Source of the DNA: JBCBKL01 sp038521825
GTDB taxonomy: Bacteria > Pseudomonadota > Alphaproteobacteria > Rhodobacterales > Rhodobacteraceae
Direction: 5' to 3'
Length of the DNA: 64,000 bases
Assembly: GCA_038521825.1 (NCBI GenBank)
Contig: JBCBKL010000021.1
Span: forward strand, 1 to 64,000
Each line of letters begins with the position of its first letter. The stretch's first letter is position 1. Made by a program: the position numbers and the translations under genes. Below the pieces are notes generated by a model that was not told where the DNA came from, searched no databases, and worked only from the letters and a program-made list of their open reading frames with translations. Shown in pieces: positions 18,654-27,837 of this stretch.

Positions 18654-20828
18654 TTAACCTGCTTCGCGCTCATCCGGTTTGAAACCGATCTCGCCCGTGA
18701 CGGCAAAGCGGCCGCCCTTGATCTTTTCGATCTTGCCCGAGCGCAGCAGCTGGCCGAATGATCGCAGGCCCGCTTCACGACTGAATTCGCCGCTCTCGAC
18801 CTGACGGACCTTCGTCATAAGCTGCGGACGCGAGAATTGCTCGCGACCCTCGACGAACGACAGGTATGCCGCCGCGGCTTCGAGCAGTTCCGGCAGATCG
18901 TGCGCGCCCACTTCTGCCGCGAAATCGGCAAACCCGCTGCGTCCGGCATCATCGCCCGCCGTTTCTTCGCGGTCGACGCGACGGGGTACGACTGAGCTGT
19001 CCTCTGACGTTTCGTCGTCGGATTGGTCGATCCGTTGCTCGGCAACCAGTTTCAGCGGAGCGCCACCGCCATCGGCAGGGCGTTCCGTACCGCCCTTGCT
19101 GACATTCGGGCGGCGCGGGCGCACCACGCTGGCAAGGTCCGAACGGTAGTCTTCGTCATCCTGGCCGTCACCATCGCGAACGATGTTCCGATCGGCGCGG
19201 CGCGCGGCAACGGCGGCTTTTAGATGGGCAAACGCGCTGCGGCGGTTCGAGCCTTCGGGTTCACCCATCTGGCTCTCGGCCTCGTTCATCAGCCGCTCCA
19301 CATCCTCGAATGGAACTTCGCGCGACCGGACGCGCTGAGAAAGTTTGGTGGCCTGGCTATCGGACTCTTCGGTCTTGTCCTCGTCTTCCTCGGTATCAAC
19401 CGAGTACTGCGCCATTTGCAGCGGCTCCTCCTCGGAGGTGGTTTCCGGCTCATCGGTTGCTTCGGCAGTAACCTCCTCGACAGCCTCAGCCTCAGCCTCA
19501 GTCTCCGCTTCGGCATCGCCAGCCGCCGTATCGGCATGTTGCTCCGCTTCGGGCTCTACCTCGTCGGCTACCGCCAATTCAGCCTCGACCGCGGCCAATT
19601 CGTCGCGAAGTTCAGCCTCGGCTTGCGCGGCCATCGTGTCCTCGTCGGCATCCTCCGCTTCGGCCACTGGTTCAACCGGAGCCCGCTTGACGCGGATAAT
19701 GCGCGACCGGCGCCGCTGCGTCGCTGGCTTGGGGTCTTCCTCGATTGTCTCGGCCTTGTCCTCTTCGGCACCTTCGAACAGGTTGTCGTCTTCGGATGCA
19801 TCCGGTCCACCTTTCAGACCGTCGAGGAAAGCCGTCAGATCAGCATCGGCGTCGATTTCTTCGATTTCCGTCACTGCCGTGGCCGGTTGTTCCAGATCGG
19901 CTGTCTCGGCGTTGTCGACCTCTTCGGCGACCATGTCGTCAGCGTCTTCGGCCGCCGTGGCGAGCGATTGATCAAGCTGGAAAGGCTCGGCGTCGTCGGC
20001 ACTGTCGTGGGCCGCTGCCTCTAGCGCGTCCGAGGCAGGCATCTCTTCCGATGCGGCAAGCTCGCCTTCGTCTTCATAGGTCTCGTCGAGATGTCCGTCG
20101 TCGGCGGTGATCAGATCGCTGAGCAGGCTGGCGGTGTCGTCGCCTTCCGCTTCGGGTGCCTCGGTACCATCGTCCGTCTGCGCTTCGGTGATCTCGGGCG
20201 TCTCTGCGAGCACCTCATCAAGCTCTGAGGCATCGTCTTCCGCCATGGCCTCTGCCGTTTCTTCCTCGGCGGGTTCCTCGACCTCGGGCGCTGCATGCTC
20301 GGCCTGTTTCATGGCGGCATCGTCAATCTCGATCGCGGCTTCGAGATCACGTGCGACGGAGCCGATCAGATCTTCTGCCGGTTCATCATCTTCGAACTCT
20401 TCTTCCTCGATGGTCTCTTGCTTCGAGACGACCGCGCGGATGCGTTGCAGTTTGGACGTGATGCTTTCGGCAGGAACGGCCGCTTCGGCCGCGCTCATGA
20501 TTTCGGCCTGCGACATCTCTTGGCCAGATACTTCAGATTGAGCGGTTGTTGCGTCACTGCCAGAGGGCGCGGCCTGCGCGGCGCTGAGCACGATGCGGCC
20601 CTCATGCTCGCGCGCCTCGACCTGACGCGAGATTTCGCGCTGCGCGATCCGGGCCATGACGTCAGCGTCAGGCTGTGGCGGTTCGGCACCAAAATAACGG
20701 TCTTCGGCAGCAAGATCCCGGAAATATTCGGCAATGGCCTTCATTGTCTCGAAGGAATCGTCAAACCCTTCGAGCGTGCACGAAAAAGTGCCATAGGAGA
20801 CCGTAAGAATTTTATTTGTTGTCATCAT
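18654..20828 (-). CDS. Large acidic protein of unknown function with structured ends
   Basis: I do not recognise a function. The 724 residues fall into three parts. The N-terminal ~90 residues form a compact domain (ILTVSYGTFSCTLEGFDDSF, AIAEYFRDLAAEDRYFGAEPP). Residues ~90-480 are extremely Glu/Asp/Ala-rich, low in hydrophobics and surely disordered. The C-terminal ~100 residues (DFAAEVGAHDLPELLEAAAAYL, SRPQLMTKVRQVESGEFSREA, RSFGQLLRSGKIEKIKGGRF) look like a winged-helix fold. Between them lies a basic-mixed stretch with RRSRIIRVKRAPVEP and RRADRNIV. No signal peptide or membrane segment is seen. Similar Rhodobacteraceae proteins have been labelled as chemotaxis or lipoprotein-like without visible support. 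It stands alone between convergent DUF2842 and divergent thiN. Confidence 0.75.
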   Translation of the reverse strand: MMTTNKILTVSYGTFSCTLEGFDDSFETMKAIAEYFRDLAAEDRYFGAEPPQPDADVMARIAQREISRQVEAREHEGRIVLSAAQAAPSGSDATTAQSEVSGQEMSQAEIMSAAEAAVPAESITSKLQRIRAVVSKQETIEEEEFEDDEPAEDLIGSVARDLEAAIEIDDAAMKQAEHAAPEVEEPAEEETAEAMAEDDASELDEVLAETPEITEAQTDDGTEAPEAEGDDTASLLSDLITADDGHLDETYEDEGELAASEEMPASDALEAAAHDSADDAEPFQLDQSLATAAEDADDMVAEEVDNAETADLEQPATAVTEIEEIDADADLTAFLDGLKGGPDASEDDNLFEGAEEDKAETIEEDPKPATQRRRSRIIRVKRAPVEPVAEAEDADEDTMAAQAEAELRDELAAVEAELAVADEVEPEAEQHADTAAGDAEAETEAEAEAVEEVTAEATDEPETTSEEEPLQMAQYSVDTEEDEDKTEESDSQATKLSQRVRSREVPFEDVERLMNEAESQMGEPEGSNRRSAFAHLKAAVAARRADRNIVRDGDGQDDEDYRSDLASVVRPRRPNVSKGGTERPADGGGAPLKLVAEQRIDQSDDETSEDSSVVPRRVDREETAGDDAGRSGFADFAAEVGAHDLPELLEAAAAYLSFVEGREQFSRPQLMTKVRQVESGEFSREAGLRSFGQLLRSGKIEKIKGGRFAVTGEIGFKPDEREAG

Positions 20829-20968
20829 AAGTTGCTCGTCCTCTGCCGCATAGCGGGACCATTTACCAACCTCTCGCGGGCATAACCGGCCCGAATCTGT
20901 GCCGGGAACGGTACCATTTCATGGCTAGATTGTGACCAATATCCGAATAATGCATTAAATACAGCGTG

Positions 20969-21658
20969 ATGTCTTCGATTGTAGAAACAAACCATCCTGT
21001 CACTCTTGTGGGCGGCGGCGCCGCTACCGAGGCGGATTTGCACGAGGCTTTGTCACTCGCGCCGACGCTTGTCGCAGCCGATGGCGGCGCCGGTTTGGCG
21101 CTGTCTGCGGGCGTGGTTCCCGAGGCCGTGATCGGCGATTTCGACTCGATCACCGCCGACGCCTTGTCGCGTATCCCGGACGACCGTCTGCACCGCATCG
21201 CAGAGCAAGACAGTACCGACTTCGACAAGGCGCTGCGCAGCATCAGCGCGCCGATTGTGCTGGCCGTCGGGTTTACGGGCGCTCGTATGGATCATCAGCT
21301 TGCCGTTCTGCATACCCTTGTGCGACGGCCTGCGAGCACCTGTATCCTGATCGGCGAGACAGAGGCGGGCTTTTTGTGTCCTGAACACATCAATCTGGAT
21401 CTCGGGCCCGGTGATGTGCTGTCTCTGTTCCCGCTCGGCCCCGTAACCGGCCGGTCGACCGGGTTGCGCTGGCCGATCGATGGGCTGTCCTTCGACCCGA
21501 TGCATCAGATCGGCACCTCGAATGAGGCGACAGGTCCGGTCGAGCTCTGGATGGATCAGGCGGCTATGATCGCTTTCGTGCCACGTCGGGTTTTACCCGA
21601 CCTCATGCAGGCGCTCCTGCGCGCCGATCAAGGCGCGCCATGGCCCGCTCGCGCATGA
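20969..21658 (+). CDS. thiN: Thiamine diphosphokinase
   Basis: Transfers diphosphate from ATP to thiamine, giving the cofactor thiamine diphosphate. It has 229 residues. Family motifs: LVAADGGAGLAL, PEAVIGDFDSI, QDSTDFDKALR and GFTGARMDHQLAVLH. A GTG three bases upstream is in frame; the ATG at 20969 is preferred. No thiamine riboswitch is visible upstream. The 3' end overlaps the convergent DMT transporter gene by 56 bp. Confidence 0.93.
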   Translation: MSSIVETNHPVTLVGGGAATEADLHEALSLAPTLVAADGGAGLALSAGVVPEAVIGDFDSITADALSRIPDDRLHRIAEQDSTDFDKALRSISAPIVLAVGFTGARMDHQLAVLHTLVRRPASTCILIGETEAGFLCPEHINLDLGPGDVLSLFPLGPVTGRSTGLRWPIDGLSFDPMHQIGTSNEATGPVELWMDQAAMIAFVPRRVLPDLMQALLRADQGAPWPARA

Positions 21659-22520
21659 CGATGTAAAGGCCCGCACCGATCGTTACGCAGATGCCTGCCG
21701 AAGCCACCGCGTTCGGCAATTCCCGGAACACCAGCAAGCCGATGACTGTGGCGACGGGGATTTCAAGATACTGCATCGGGGCCACAGTTGCCGACGGTGC
21801 AAACTTGAGCGACCAGGTCATCAGCAGGTGGGCGAGGCTGCCCAACAAACCGATTGCCAGCAGAAGCCAATATTCCCGAGGGCCCGGTGTGATCAGCTCA
21901 AGCACCGCGATGCCCTGACCCGAGAACAGCAGCAAGAGCGGCCCCATGATAGCAACGGCCATGACGCCACTAACGGCCTGAAGACCAATCGGATCGGTCT
22001 CCTTCGCGATCTGACGGGTGACGAGCATGAAGAAGGAGAAATTGACGGCCACGACCAGCGGAAGCAGCGCGGGCCAACCGACCTCGGCAAAGCTGGGCTG
22101 GACCACCATCAGCGTCCCCGCGAACCCCACGGCACAGGCGGCCAGACGATGGGGGCCGACCGCCTCGCCCAGGACAAACTTGCCGAGCAGCAACATGATA
22201 AAAGGCATGACGAAGGAGATCGCCACCGCATCGGCCAATGGCAGGTATTGCAGGGCCGTCACCATAGCCCCAATGCCGAAGATATGCAGGATGGTCCGCA
22301 GGATGATAAGGTTGAGCACGCGGCCCCGCATCCGCCACGCCCGCCGTGTGGCCCAGACGATGGGTATCAGGATGGCAGCCTGAATCGCGAAGCGGGCAAA
22401 CAGAAGCTGACCAAGGGGAACGGATTCGCCCAACAGCTTGGCCACCGCATCGCCCATCGGGGCGACGACGCAGAAACCAAGCATCAGCATAATGCCAAGA
22501 AGCGGACGGTCTGTTTTCAT
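21603..22520 (-). CDS. DMT-superfamily (EamA) transporter
   Basis: Inner-membrane protein with about ten helices in two EamA repeats, 305 residues from MKTDRPLLGIML; an 18-codon upstream extension is Arg-rich and not family-like. The first repeat includes GDAVAKLLGESVPLGQLLFAR and LPLADAVAISFVMPF, the second LLLAIGLLGSLAHLLMTWSL and APMQYLEIPVATVIGLLVF. Relatives export amino acids, nucleobases or other metabolites; the substrate is not predictable. It overlaps thiN at the 3' end and follows the sdaA gene in the opposite strand order only by position, with no clear operon. Confidence 0.88.
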   Translation of the reverse strand: MKTDRPLLGIMLMLGFCVVAPMGDAVAKLLGESVPLGQLLFARFAIQAAILIPIVWATRRAWRMRGRVLNLIILRTILHIFGIGAMVTALQYLPLADAVAISFVMPFIMLLLGKFVLGEAVGPHRLAACAVGFAGTLMVVQPSFAEVGWPALLPLVVAVNFSFFMLVTRQIAKETDPIGLQAVSGVMAVAIMGPLLLLFSGQGIAVLELITPGPREYWLLLAIGLLGSLAHLLMTWSLKFAPSATVAPMQYLEIPVATVIGLLVFRELPNAVASAGICVTIGAGLYIVMRERAMARLDRRAGAPA

Positions 22521-22593
22521 CACGCGGAAAGTATGATGACCCCGCAAACGGGCCAAGGGGCGGCTTTGAGACAAGATGTGATGCTAATTCGCG

Positions 22594-23967
22594 TCAGCAG
22601 TTCGGTACGTTAACCGCCAATCCGCCGAGGGAGGTTTCCTTGTACTTCTCGGACATGTCCGCCCCGGTCTGCCGCATCGTTTCGATACACGCATCGAGCG
22701 GAACAAAGTGTGTTCCATCACCCCGCAGCGCAAGCGAGGCTGCCGATACCGCCTTGATCGCCCCAAGGCCGTTGCGTTCGATACAAGGGACCTGGACCAG
22801 ACCCTTGACCGGATCGCATGTCATGCCGAGGTGGTGTTCCAGCGCGATCTCTGCCGCGTTTTCAATCTGGGCAGGCGATCCGCCCATCACCGCGCAGAGC
22901 CCGGCCGCGGCCATTGCGCTGGCGCTTCCGACCTCGGCCTGACATCCCGCCTCGGCCCCTGATATCGAAGCGTTGAATTTGACAAGACCCCCGATCGCCG
23001 CGGCCGTCAGCAGGAAATCCTCGATCCGTGTCTCGGTCGCCCCCGGCACATGATCGAGATAGTAGCGCAAGGTCGCTGGTAACACTCCGGCTGCGCCGTT
23101 GGTCGGGGCCGTCACGACCTGCCCTCCGGCAGCGTTTTCCTCGTTCACCGCCATGGCATAAACGCCGATCCAGTCGTTGATTGTATGCGGTGCCGTCAAG
23201 TTCATGCCGCGTTCGGCGATCAACGCATCATGAATGCCCTTGGCCCGGCGTTTTACCTGCAATCCGCCCGGCAGCGCTCCATCCGTTACGAGACCGCGAT
23301 CGATGCATTCACGCATCACGTGCCAGACCCGTCCGATGCCATCCTTCAGCGATTGCGTCGATGTTCGCGTCAGCTCGTTCGCGCGCTTCATGGCGGCGAT
23401 GGATTTGCCGGAAGAGGCCGCCATCTCAAGCATCTCGGCGGCGGATTTGAACGGGTAGGGTATGGCGGGGCCGTCGTCCGACGCCTTGCCCTGGGCCAAT
23501 TCCTCCTCGGTCACGACGAAACCGCCGCCGATGGAATAGAAAACCTGGCGCAGCGTGACATCGCCCTGCGCATCGGTCGCCATGAAAACTATGCCGTTGG
23601 CGTGGCCAGCAAGGGGCGTCTCGTAGTCGAAAATCAAGTCACTCTCTGGATCAAAGCCCAGCCGGCCAAGATCGTCATGCATGATCCCTCGGATTTCCCT
23701 CAGTTCGGCCAGCGCGGCTTCGGCAGCGTCGTGGTCGTATCCGGCTGGGGTAATGCCCGCGAGGCCGAGCATGACGGCGCGGTCCGTAGCGTGTCCGACC
23801 CCGGTAAACGCCAAGCTTCCATGCAGTGAAGCCCGAACCCCGGAGAATTTGAACGGCGATGCGCGCATCATGTCGAGAAACCGCGAAGCGGCCACCATTG
23901 GGCCCATCGTATGGGAAGACGACGGGCCAATCCCGACCTTGAACATGTCAAAGACCGAAACGAACAT
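22594..23967 (-). CDS. sdaA: L-serine ammonia-lyase, iron-sulfur type
   Basis: Deaminates L-serine to pyruvate using a 4Fe-4S cluster. Single-chain form of 457 residues starting MFVSVFDMFKVGIGPSSSHTMG. The cluster Cys residues are visible in SGAEAGCQAEVGSA, LGMTCDPVKGLVQVPCIERNG, with a further Cys at the very C-terminus (VNVPNC), the residue that blocks the cluster until substrate binds. A longer start at 24039 adds a Cys/Arg-rich stretch unlike the family. Confidence 0.95.
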   Translation of the reverse strand: MFVSVFDMFKVGIGPSSSHTMGPMVAASRFLDMMRASPFKFSGVRASLHGSLAFTGVGHATDRAVMLGLAGITPAGYDHDAAEAALAELREIRGIMHDDLGRLGFDPESDLIFDYETPLAGHANGIVFMATDAQGDVTLRQVFYSIGGGFVVTEEELAQGKASDDGPAIPYPFKSAAEMLEMAASSGKSIAAMKRANELTRTSTQSLKDGIGRVWHVMRECIDRGLVTDGALPGGLQVKRRAKGIHDALIAERGMNLTAPHTINDWIGVYAMAVNEENAAGGQVVTAPTNGAAGVLPATLRYYLDHVPGATETRIEDFLLTAAAIGGLVKFNASISGAEAGCQAEVGSASAMAAAGLCAVMGGSPAQIENAAEIALEHHLGMTCDPVKGLVQVPCIERNGLGAIKAVSAASLALRGDGTHFVPLDACIETMRQTGADMSEKYKETSLGGLAVNVPNC

Positions 23968-24268
23968 CAGCGGGGCCACCCTTCTGAAAAGCGTGCATGT
24001 TTCCAGATCAGACCGCTGAGCGGGCTGCCCTCGATCCATTCGAAAGGGACGGTGCGGGAAGTCTTGAGCGGTGCGGGATGATGGAAAACCATGCCGAGAG
24101 ATTTAGGGCAATGGTTTCGTTTTGACGTGCGAAAAGCGACCCCGTAGGCCCAAAACGGCACGGCATGCGCGATTGTTGCAGGGATATGCGGCGAATGTTG
24201 AGCCGATTACGTCTCGCCTCTGTGGGCGCCTTTGCTATAAGGCGAGACGGAACAATCAGGAGGCTCAT
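23968..24268. other. Intergenic region between sdaA and rpiA
   Basis: About 300 bp separating divergent genes and holding both promoters. The only element I can point to is the ribosome binding site CAGGAGG just before the rpiA ATG. Open frames here on both strands are short and unlike known proteins. Confidence 0.6.
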
Positions 24269-25057
24269 ATGAGCGGAGAGCTTTCCCCGATCGACAAAGC
24301 AAAGTTCGTTGCGGCGAAACGCGCGGCGGAATTTGTCGAAGACGGGATGCGTGTGGGTCTTGGCACCGGTTCAACAGCGGCATGGCTGGTGCGCTGTCTT
24401 GGCGAGCAGGTGCGGGATGATGGGCTAAAGATCAAGGGCGTCCCCACATCCACGCGAACGGCTGAATTGGCGCGCGAGGTGGGCATTGAGGTCATCACCC
24501 TGGACGAGGCGCGATGGCTGGATTTGACCATCGACGGCGCGGATGAATTCGACGCGGATCTCAATCTGATCAAAGGCGGCGGCGGCGCCTTGCTGCAGGA
24601 AAAGATCGTGGCGACAGCAAGCGATCAGATGATCGTGATCGCGGATGCTGGCAAAGAGGTCGAAACCCTTGGCGCCTTTCCCCTGCCGCTCGAGATCATT
24701 CCGTTCGGATGGCAAACGACGCAGGCCCTCGTCGAAGAGACGCTGGTGTCGATGGACGTTCTGGGCAGGAATTCAAGCATCCGCATGAACGGGGACAAGC
24801 CCTTCAAGACGGACGAAGGCAATTACATCCTCGACCTGCACCTCAGCCGCATCGGCAACCCACGTCAATTCTCGTTGATCATCAACCAGATGCCGGGTGT
24901 TGTTGAGAACGGGCTCTTCATAGATATCTGCGACGCCGTGGTGATTGGATACGGTGACGGTAAGATCGAGGTGCGGGACATCAATCGTGGCACGGTAGAG
25001 AAAGAGCAACTCGATTTTCTTGAGAACGAGAACCTCTTCACGGATTTGTTGGATTGA
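24269..25057 (+). CDS. rpiA: Ribose-5-phosphate isomerase A
   Basis: Interconverts ribose 5-phosphate and ribulose 5-phosphate in the pentose phosphate pathway. It has 262 residues. Motifs: VGLGTGSTAAWLV (phosphate loop), DLTIDGADEFDADLNLIKGGGGALLQEKIVA (split here as DGADE with the catalytic Asp, and KGGGGALL), and the base-containing tail MPGVVENGLFIDICD. The ATG at 24269 has the AGGAGG site at ideal distance. Followed 93 bp later by gor on the same strand. Confidence 0.97.
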   Translation: MSGELSPIDKAKFVAAKRAAEFVEDGMRVGLGTGSTAAWLVRCLGEQVRDDGLKIKGVPTSTRTAELAREVGIEVITLDEARWLDLTIDGADEFDADLNLIKGGGGALLQEKIVATASDQMIVIADAGKEVETLGAFPLPLEIIPFGWQTTQALVEETLVSMDVLGRNSSIRMNGDKPFKTDEGNYILDLHLSRIGNPRQFSLIINQMPGVVENGLFIDICDAVVIGYGDGKIEVRDINRGTVEKEQLDFLENENLFTDLLD

Positions 25058-25150
25058 TACGGCCCGGTCTGACGTAAGGGCACGTGGTCATCGCAATCTC
25101 AAGCGCGTATATGCGCCTGCAGGGCAGTCCGGATGCGGAAGGATATGGAC

Positions 25151-26602
25151 ATGAGCGACTATGACTATGACCTCTTCGTCATTGGTGGTGGCTCTGGCGG
25201 CGTCCGGGCCGCACGTGTCGCTGCTGGGGATGCCGGCGCGCGGGTCGCTCTCGCCGAAGAAGACAGGTACGGTGGCACCTGCGTCATCCGGGGCTGCGTG
25301 CCCAAAAAGCTGATGGTGTTTGCCTCGGAGTTTGCGGAAACGACTTCCATCGGGCAGGCCTATGGCTGGGATATCAAGAATGGTCCATTCGACTGGCCCA
25401 CATTCCGGACCACCCTGAACAAGGAGCTCGACCGGCTGGAAGAGATCTATCGCTCGCTCCTGAAGAATTCAGGGGTCGAGACCTTCGATGCGCGGGCGAC
25501 AATCAAGGACGCGCATACCATCCATCTATCGACGGGGGAGACCAAAACGGCCGCGAAGATCCTGATCGCGACCGGCGGCCATCCCGTGCGACCAGAGATC
25601 CCGCACGCCGATCTTGGGATCGTGTCCGATGACATCTTTCATCTCGATGCTTTACCCAAGTCCATTCTGATCATCGGCGGGGGGTATATCGCTTGCGAGT
25701 TCGCCTGCATCTTCAACGGTTTGGGTGTCGAGGTGACGCAGTACTACCGGGGCGCACAGATCTTGCGGGGCTTTGACGAAGAAGCAAGGGGTCTGGTGGC
25801 AGAAAGTATGCGCGAAAGCGGGATCAACCTGCATCTGGGGACCAACATCCTCGAAATGGCGCCCGCAAGCGCCGACCACTCGCTCACCTCAATGGTTACA
25901 GCGTCCGACGCAGCCGCCGGGGCCACAGTTCTGGACCTGCCGCAGAGCGGTGCGGTCAAGGGGCCCATCTGGGTGAAGTCCACGACGGGCGCCGAAAACA
26001 TCTTTGAAGCCGTGCTATTTGCCACCGGCCGCACGCCTAATACCCACGAGATGGGGCTAAAAGAGGCGGGGATCGAACTGGGCCGGCGCGGCGAGATTGT
26101 TGTCGACGAATACAGCAAGACGGCGGTCGACAGCATCTATGCGATTGGCGACGTGACGAACCGGGTCAACCTGACACCCGTTGCCATTCGGGAAGGTATG
26201 GCCTTCGTCGAGACAGCGTTCAAGAATAACCCGACCGCGCCCAATCATGATCTGATCCCCTCGGCCGTTTTCACCCAGCCTGAGCTGGGAACCGTCGGTC
26301 TGACCGAGGAAGAAGCGCGGGAACAGGAAGAGGTTGAGGTCTACTGCACCTCGTTCCGCCCGATGCGCACCGCTTTCGCAGGTCGACCGGATCGGGTATT
26401 GATGAAACTGGTCGTGTCCAAGGCACGGCGTACGGTCTTGGGGTGCCACATCGTCGCGCCTGATGCGGGCGAGATGATCCAACTGGCCGGAATCGCCGTT
26501 AAAATGGGGGCGACCAAGGAAGATTTCGACAGAACGGTTGCCGTTCACCCGACAATGTCGGAAGAGATCGTGACCATGAAGACACCTGTGCGGACGGCTT
26601 GA
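25151..26602 (+). CDS. gor: Glutathione-disulfide reductase
   Basis: NADPH-dependent flavoenzyme that keeps glutathione reduced. It has 483 residues. FAD motif FVIGGGSGGVRAARVA, redox disulfide GGTCVIRGCVPKKLM, NAD(P)-binding IIIGGGYIACEFA-like stretch (ILIIGGGYIACEF), second FAD motif AIGDVTNRVNLTPVAI and the C-terminal catalytic HPTMSEE. AAGGA lies 7 bp before the ATG at 25151, favouring it over ATGs at 25133 and 25145. It is about 30 residues longer than typical GR, owing to a small insertion around HSLTSMVTASDAAAGATV in the NADPH domain. Confidence 0.95.
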   Translation: MSDYDYDLFVIGGGSGGVRAARVAAGDAGARVALAEEDRYGGTCVIRGCVPKKLMVFASEFAETTSIGQAYGWDIKNGPFDWPTFRTTLNKELDRLEEIYRSLLKNSGVETFDARATIKDAHTIHLSTGETKTAAKILIATGGHPVRPEIPHADLGIVSDDIFHLDALPKSILIIGGGYIACEFACIFNGLGVEVTQYYRGAQILRGFDEEARGLVAESMRESGINLHLGTNILEMAPASADHSLTSMVTASDAAAGATVLDLPQSGAVKGPIWVKSTTGAENIFEAVLFATGRTPNTHEMGLKEAGIELGRRGEIVVDEYSKTAVDSIYAIGDVTNRVNLTPVAIREGMAFVETAFKNNPTAPNHDLIPSAVFTQPELGTVGLTEEEAREQEEVEVYCTSFRPMRTAFAGRPDRVLMKLVVSKARRTVLGCHIVAPDAGEMIQLAGIAVKMGATKEDFDRTVAVHPTMSEEIVTMKTPVRTA

Positions 26603-26673
26603 ATTTCCGACAAAAAATCACAGGTATACAACAGCGTTTAGGCGCGTGCGCAAGCAGAAGGGAACACAACCAA

Positions 26674-27837
26674 ATGGCGGGCAATTCTGGCGGTCCCTGG
26701 GGGGGCGGCGGCAATTCGGGTGGCGGCGATGACGGACGTGGCGGCGGCCGGGGTCAAGGCGGCGGCGGACGCAGACCCGGCGATGACGGCCCGCAAATTC
26801 CCGAAATCGATGAGTTGGTCAAAAAGGGCCAGGAACAGCTGCGCGTTCTGATGGGCGGCCGCGGTGGCGGCGGCGGCATGAACGGACGGGGCGGAGGCGC
26901 CGGTGGCGGCGGGCCGATCCTGACCCGCGGCACCGTTGGTGTCGCGGCTCTGATCGGTCTCATCCTTTGGGGTATGGCGAGCTTCTATACGGTCCGGCCC
27001 GAAGAACAATCAGTTGAGCTTTTCCTCGGCGAGTTTTCCCAGATCGGTAATCCGGGTCTGAACTTTGCACCGTGGCCACTGATCACCGCTGAGGTGATCC
27101 CCGTGACCCGCGAACAGACCGAGGAGATCGGTGTTGGCGGTCGTGGCGGCGATGCCGGCCTGATGCTGACCGGGGACGAGAACATCGTCGATATCGACTT
27201 TCAGGTGGTCTGGAACATCAATGACCCGGCCAAATTCCTGTTCAACCTCAGGGATGCACGTCCGACGATCCGGGCGGTGAGTGAATCGGCCATGCGCGAG
27301 ATCATTGCCCAATCCGATCTTGCTCCAATCCTCAACCGGGATCGTCAGGCGATCGCAGACCAGTTGCTCGACCTAATCCAGTCGACGTTGGATGCTTATG
27401 ACGCTGGTGTCACCATTCTTCGTGTCAACTTTGACAAAGCGGACCCGCCAGCATCGGTGATCGACTCCTTCCGCGATGTTCAGGCTGCTGAACAAGAACG
27501 CGACCGGCTGCAAAACGTGGCGGATGCCTATGCGAACCGTGTTCTGGCTGAGGCGCGCGGGGAATCGGCGCAGCTGCTGGAACAGGCCGAAGCCTACCGC
27601 GCCCGCGTTGTGAACGAAGCCGAAGGTGAAGCAAGCCGCTTTACCGCCGTTCTGACGGAATACGCCAAGGCGCCGGACGTTACCCGCAAACGCCTCTACC
27701 TCGAAACGATGGAGCAGGTGCTTGGCCGTGTCGACAAGATCATTCTCGACGAGAATAGCGGCGGCGCCGGTCAGGGTGTTGTGCCCTATCTGCCCCTGAA
27801 CGAACTGCGCCGCGGCGCGACCGGAGGATCGAACTGA
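26674..27837 (+). CDS. hflK: HflK, membrane-bound regulator of FtsH
   Basis: SPFH/band-7 protein that with HflC forms a cage around the FtsH protease. It has 387 residues. A Gly-rich, disordered cytoplasmic N-terminus (MAGNSGGPWGGGGNSGGG and similar, ~95 residues) is followed by one membrane helix (VGVAALIGLILWGMASFY), the band-7 domain (VRPEEQSVELFLGEF, GDENIVDIDFQVVW) and a long helical region with NRVLAEARGESAQLLEQAEA. The ATG at 26674 is preceded by GAAGGGA. It overlaps hflC by one base (TGATG). Confidence 0.95.
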   Translation: MAGNSGGPWGGGGNSGGGDDGRGGGRGQGGGGRRPGDDGPQIPEIDELVKKGQEQLRVLMGGRGGGGGMNGRGGGAGGGGPILTRGTVGVAALIGLILWGMASFYTVRPEEQSVELFLGEFSQIGNPGLNFAPWPLITAEVIPVTREQTEEIGVGGRGGDAGLMLTGDENIVDIDFQVVWNINDPAKFLFNLRDARPTIRAVSESAMREIIAQSDLAPILNRDRQAIADQLLDLIQSTLDAYDAGVTILRVNFDKADPPASVIDSFRDVQAAEQERDRLQNVADAYANRVLAEARGESAQLLEQAEAYRARVVNEAEGEASRFTAVLTEYAKAPDVTRKRLYLETMEQVLGRVDKIILDENSGGAGQGVVPYLPLNELRRGATGGSN

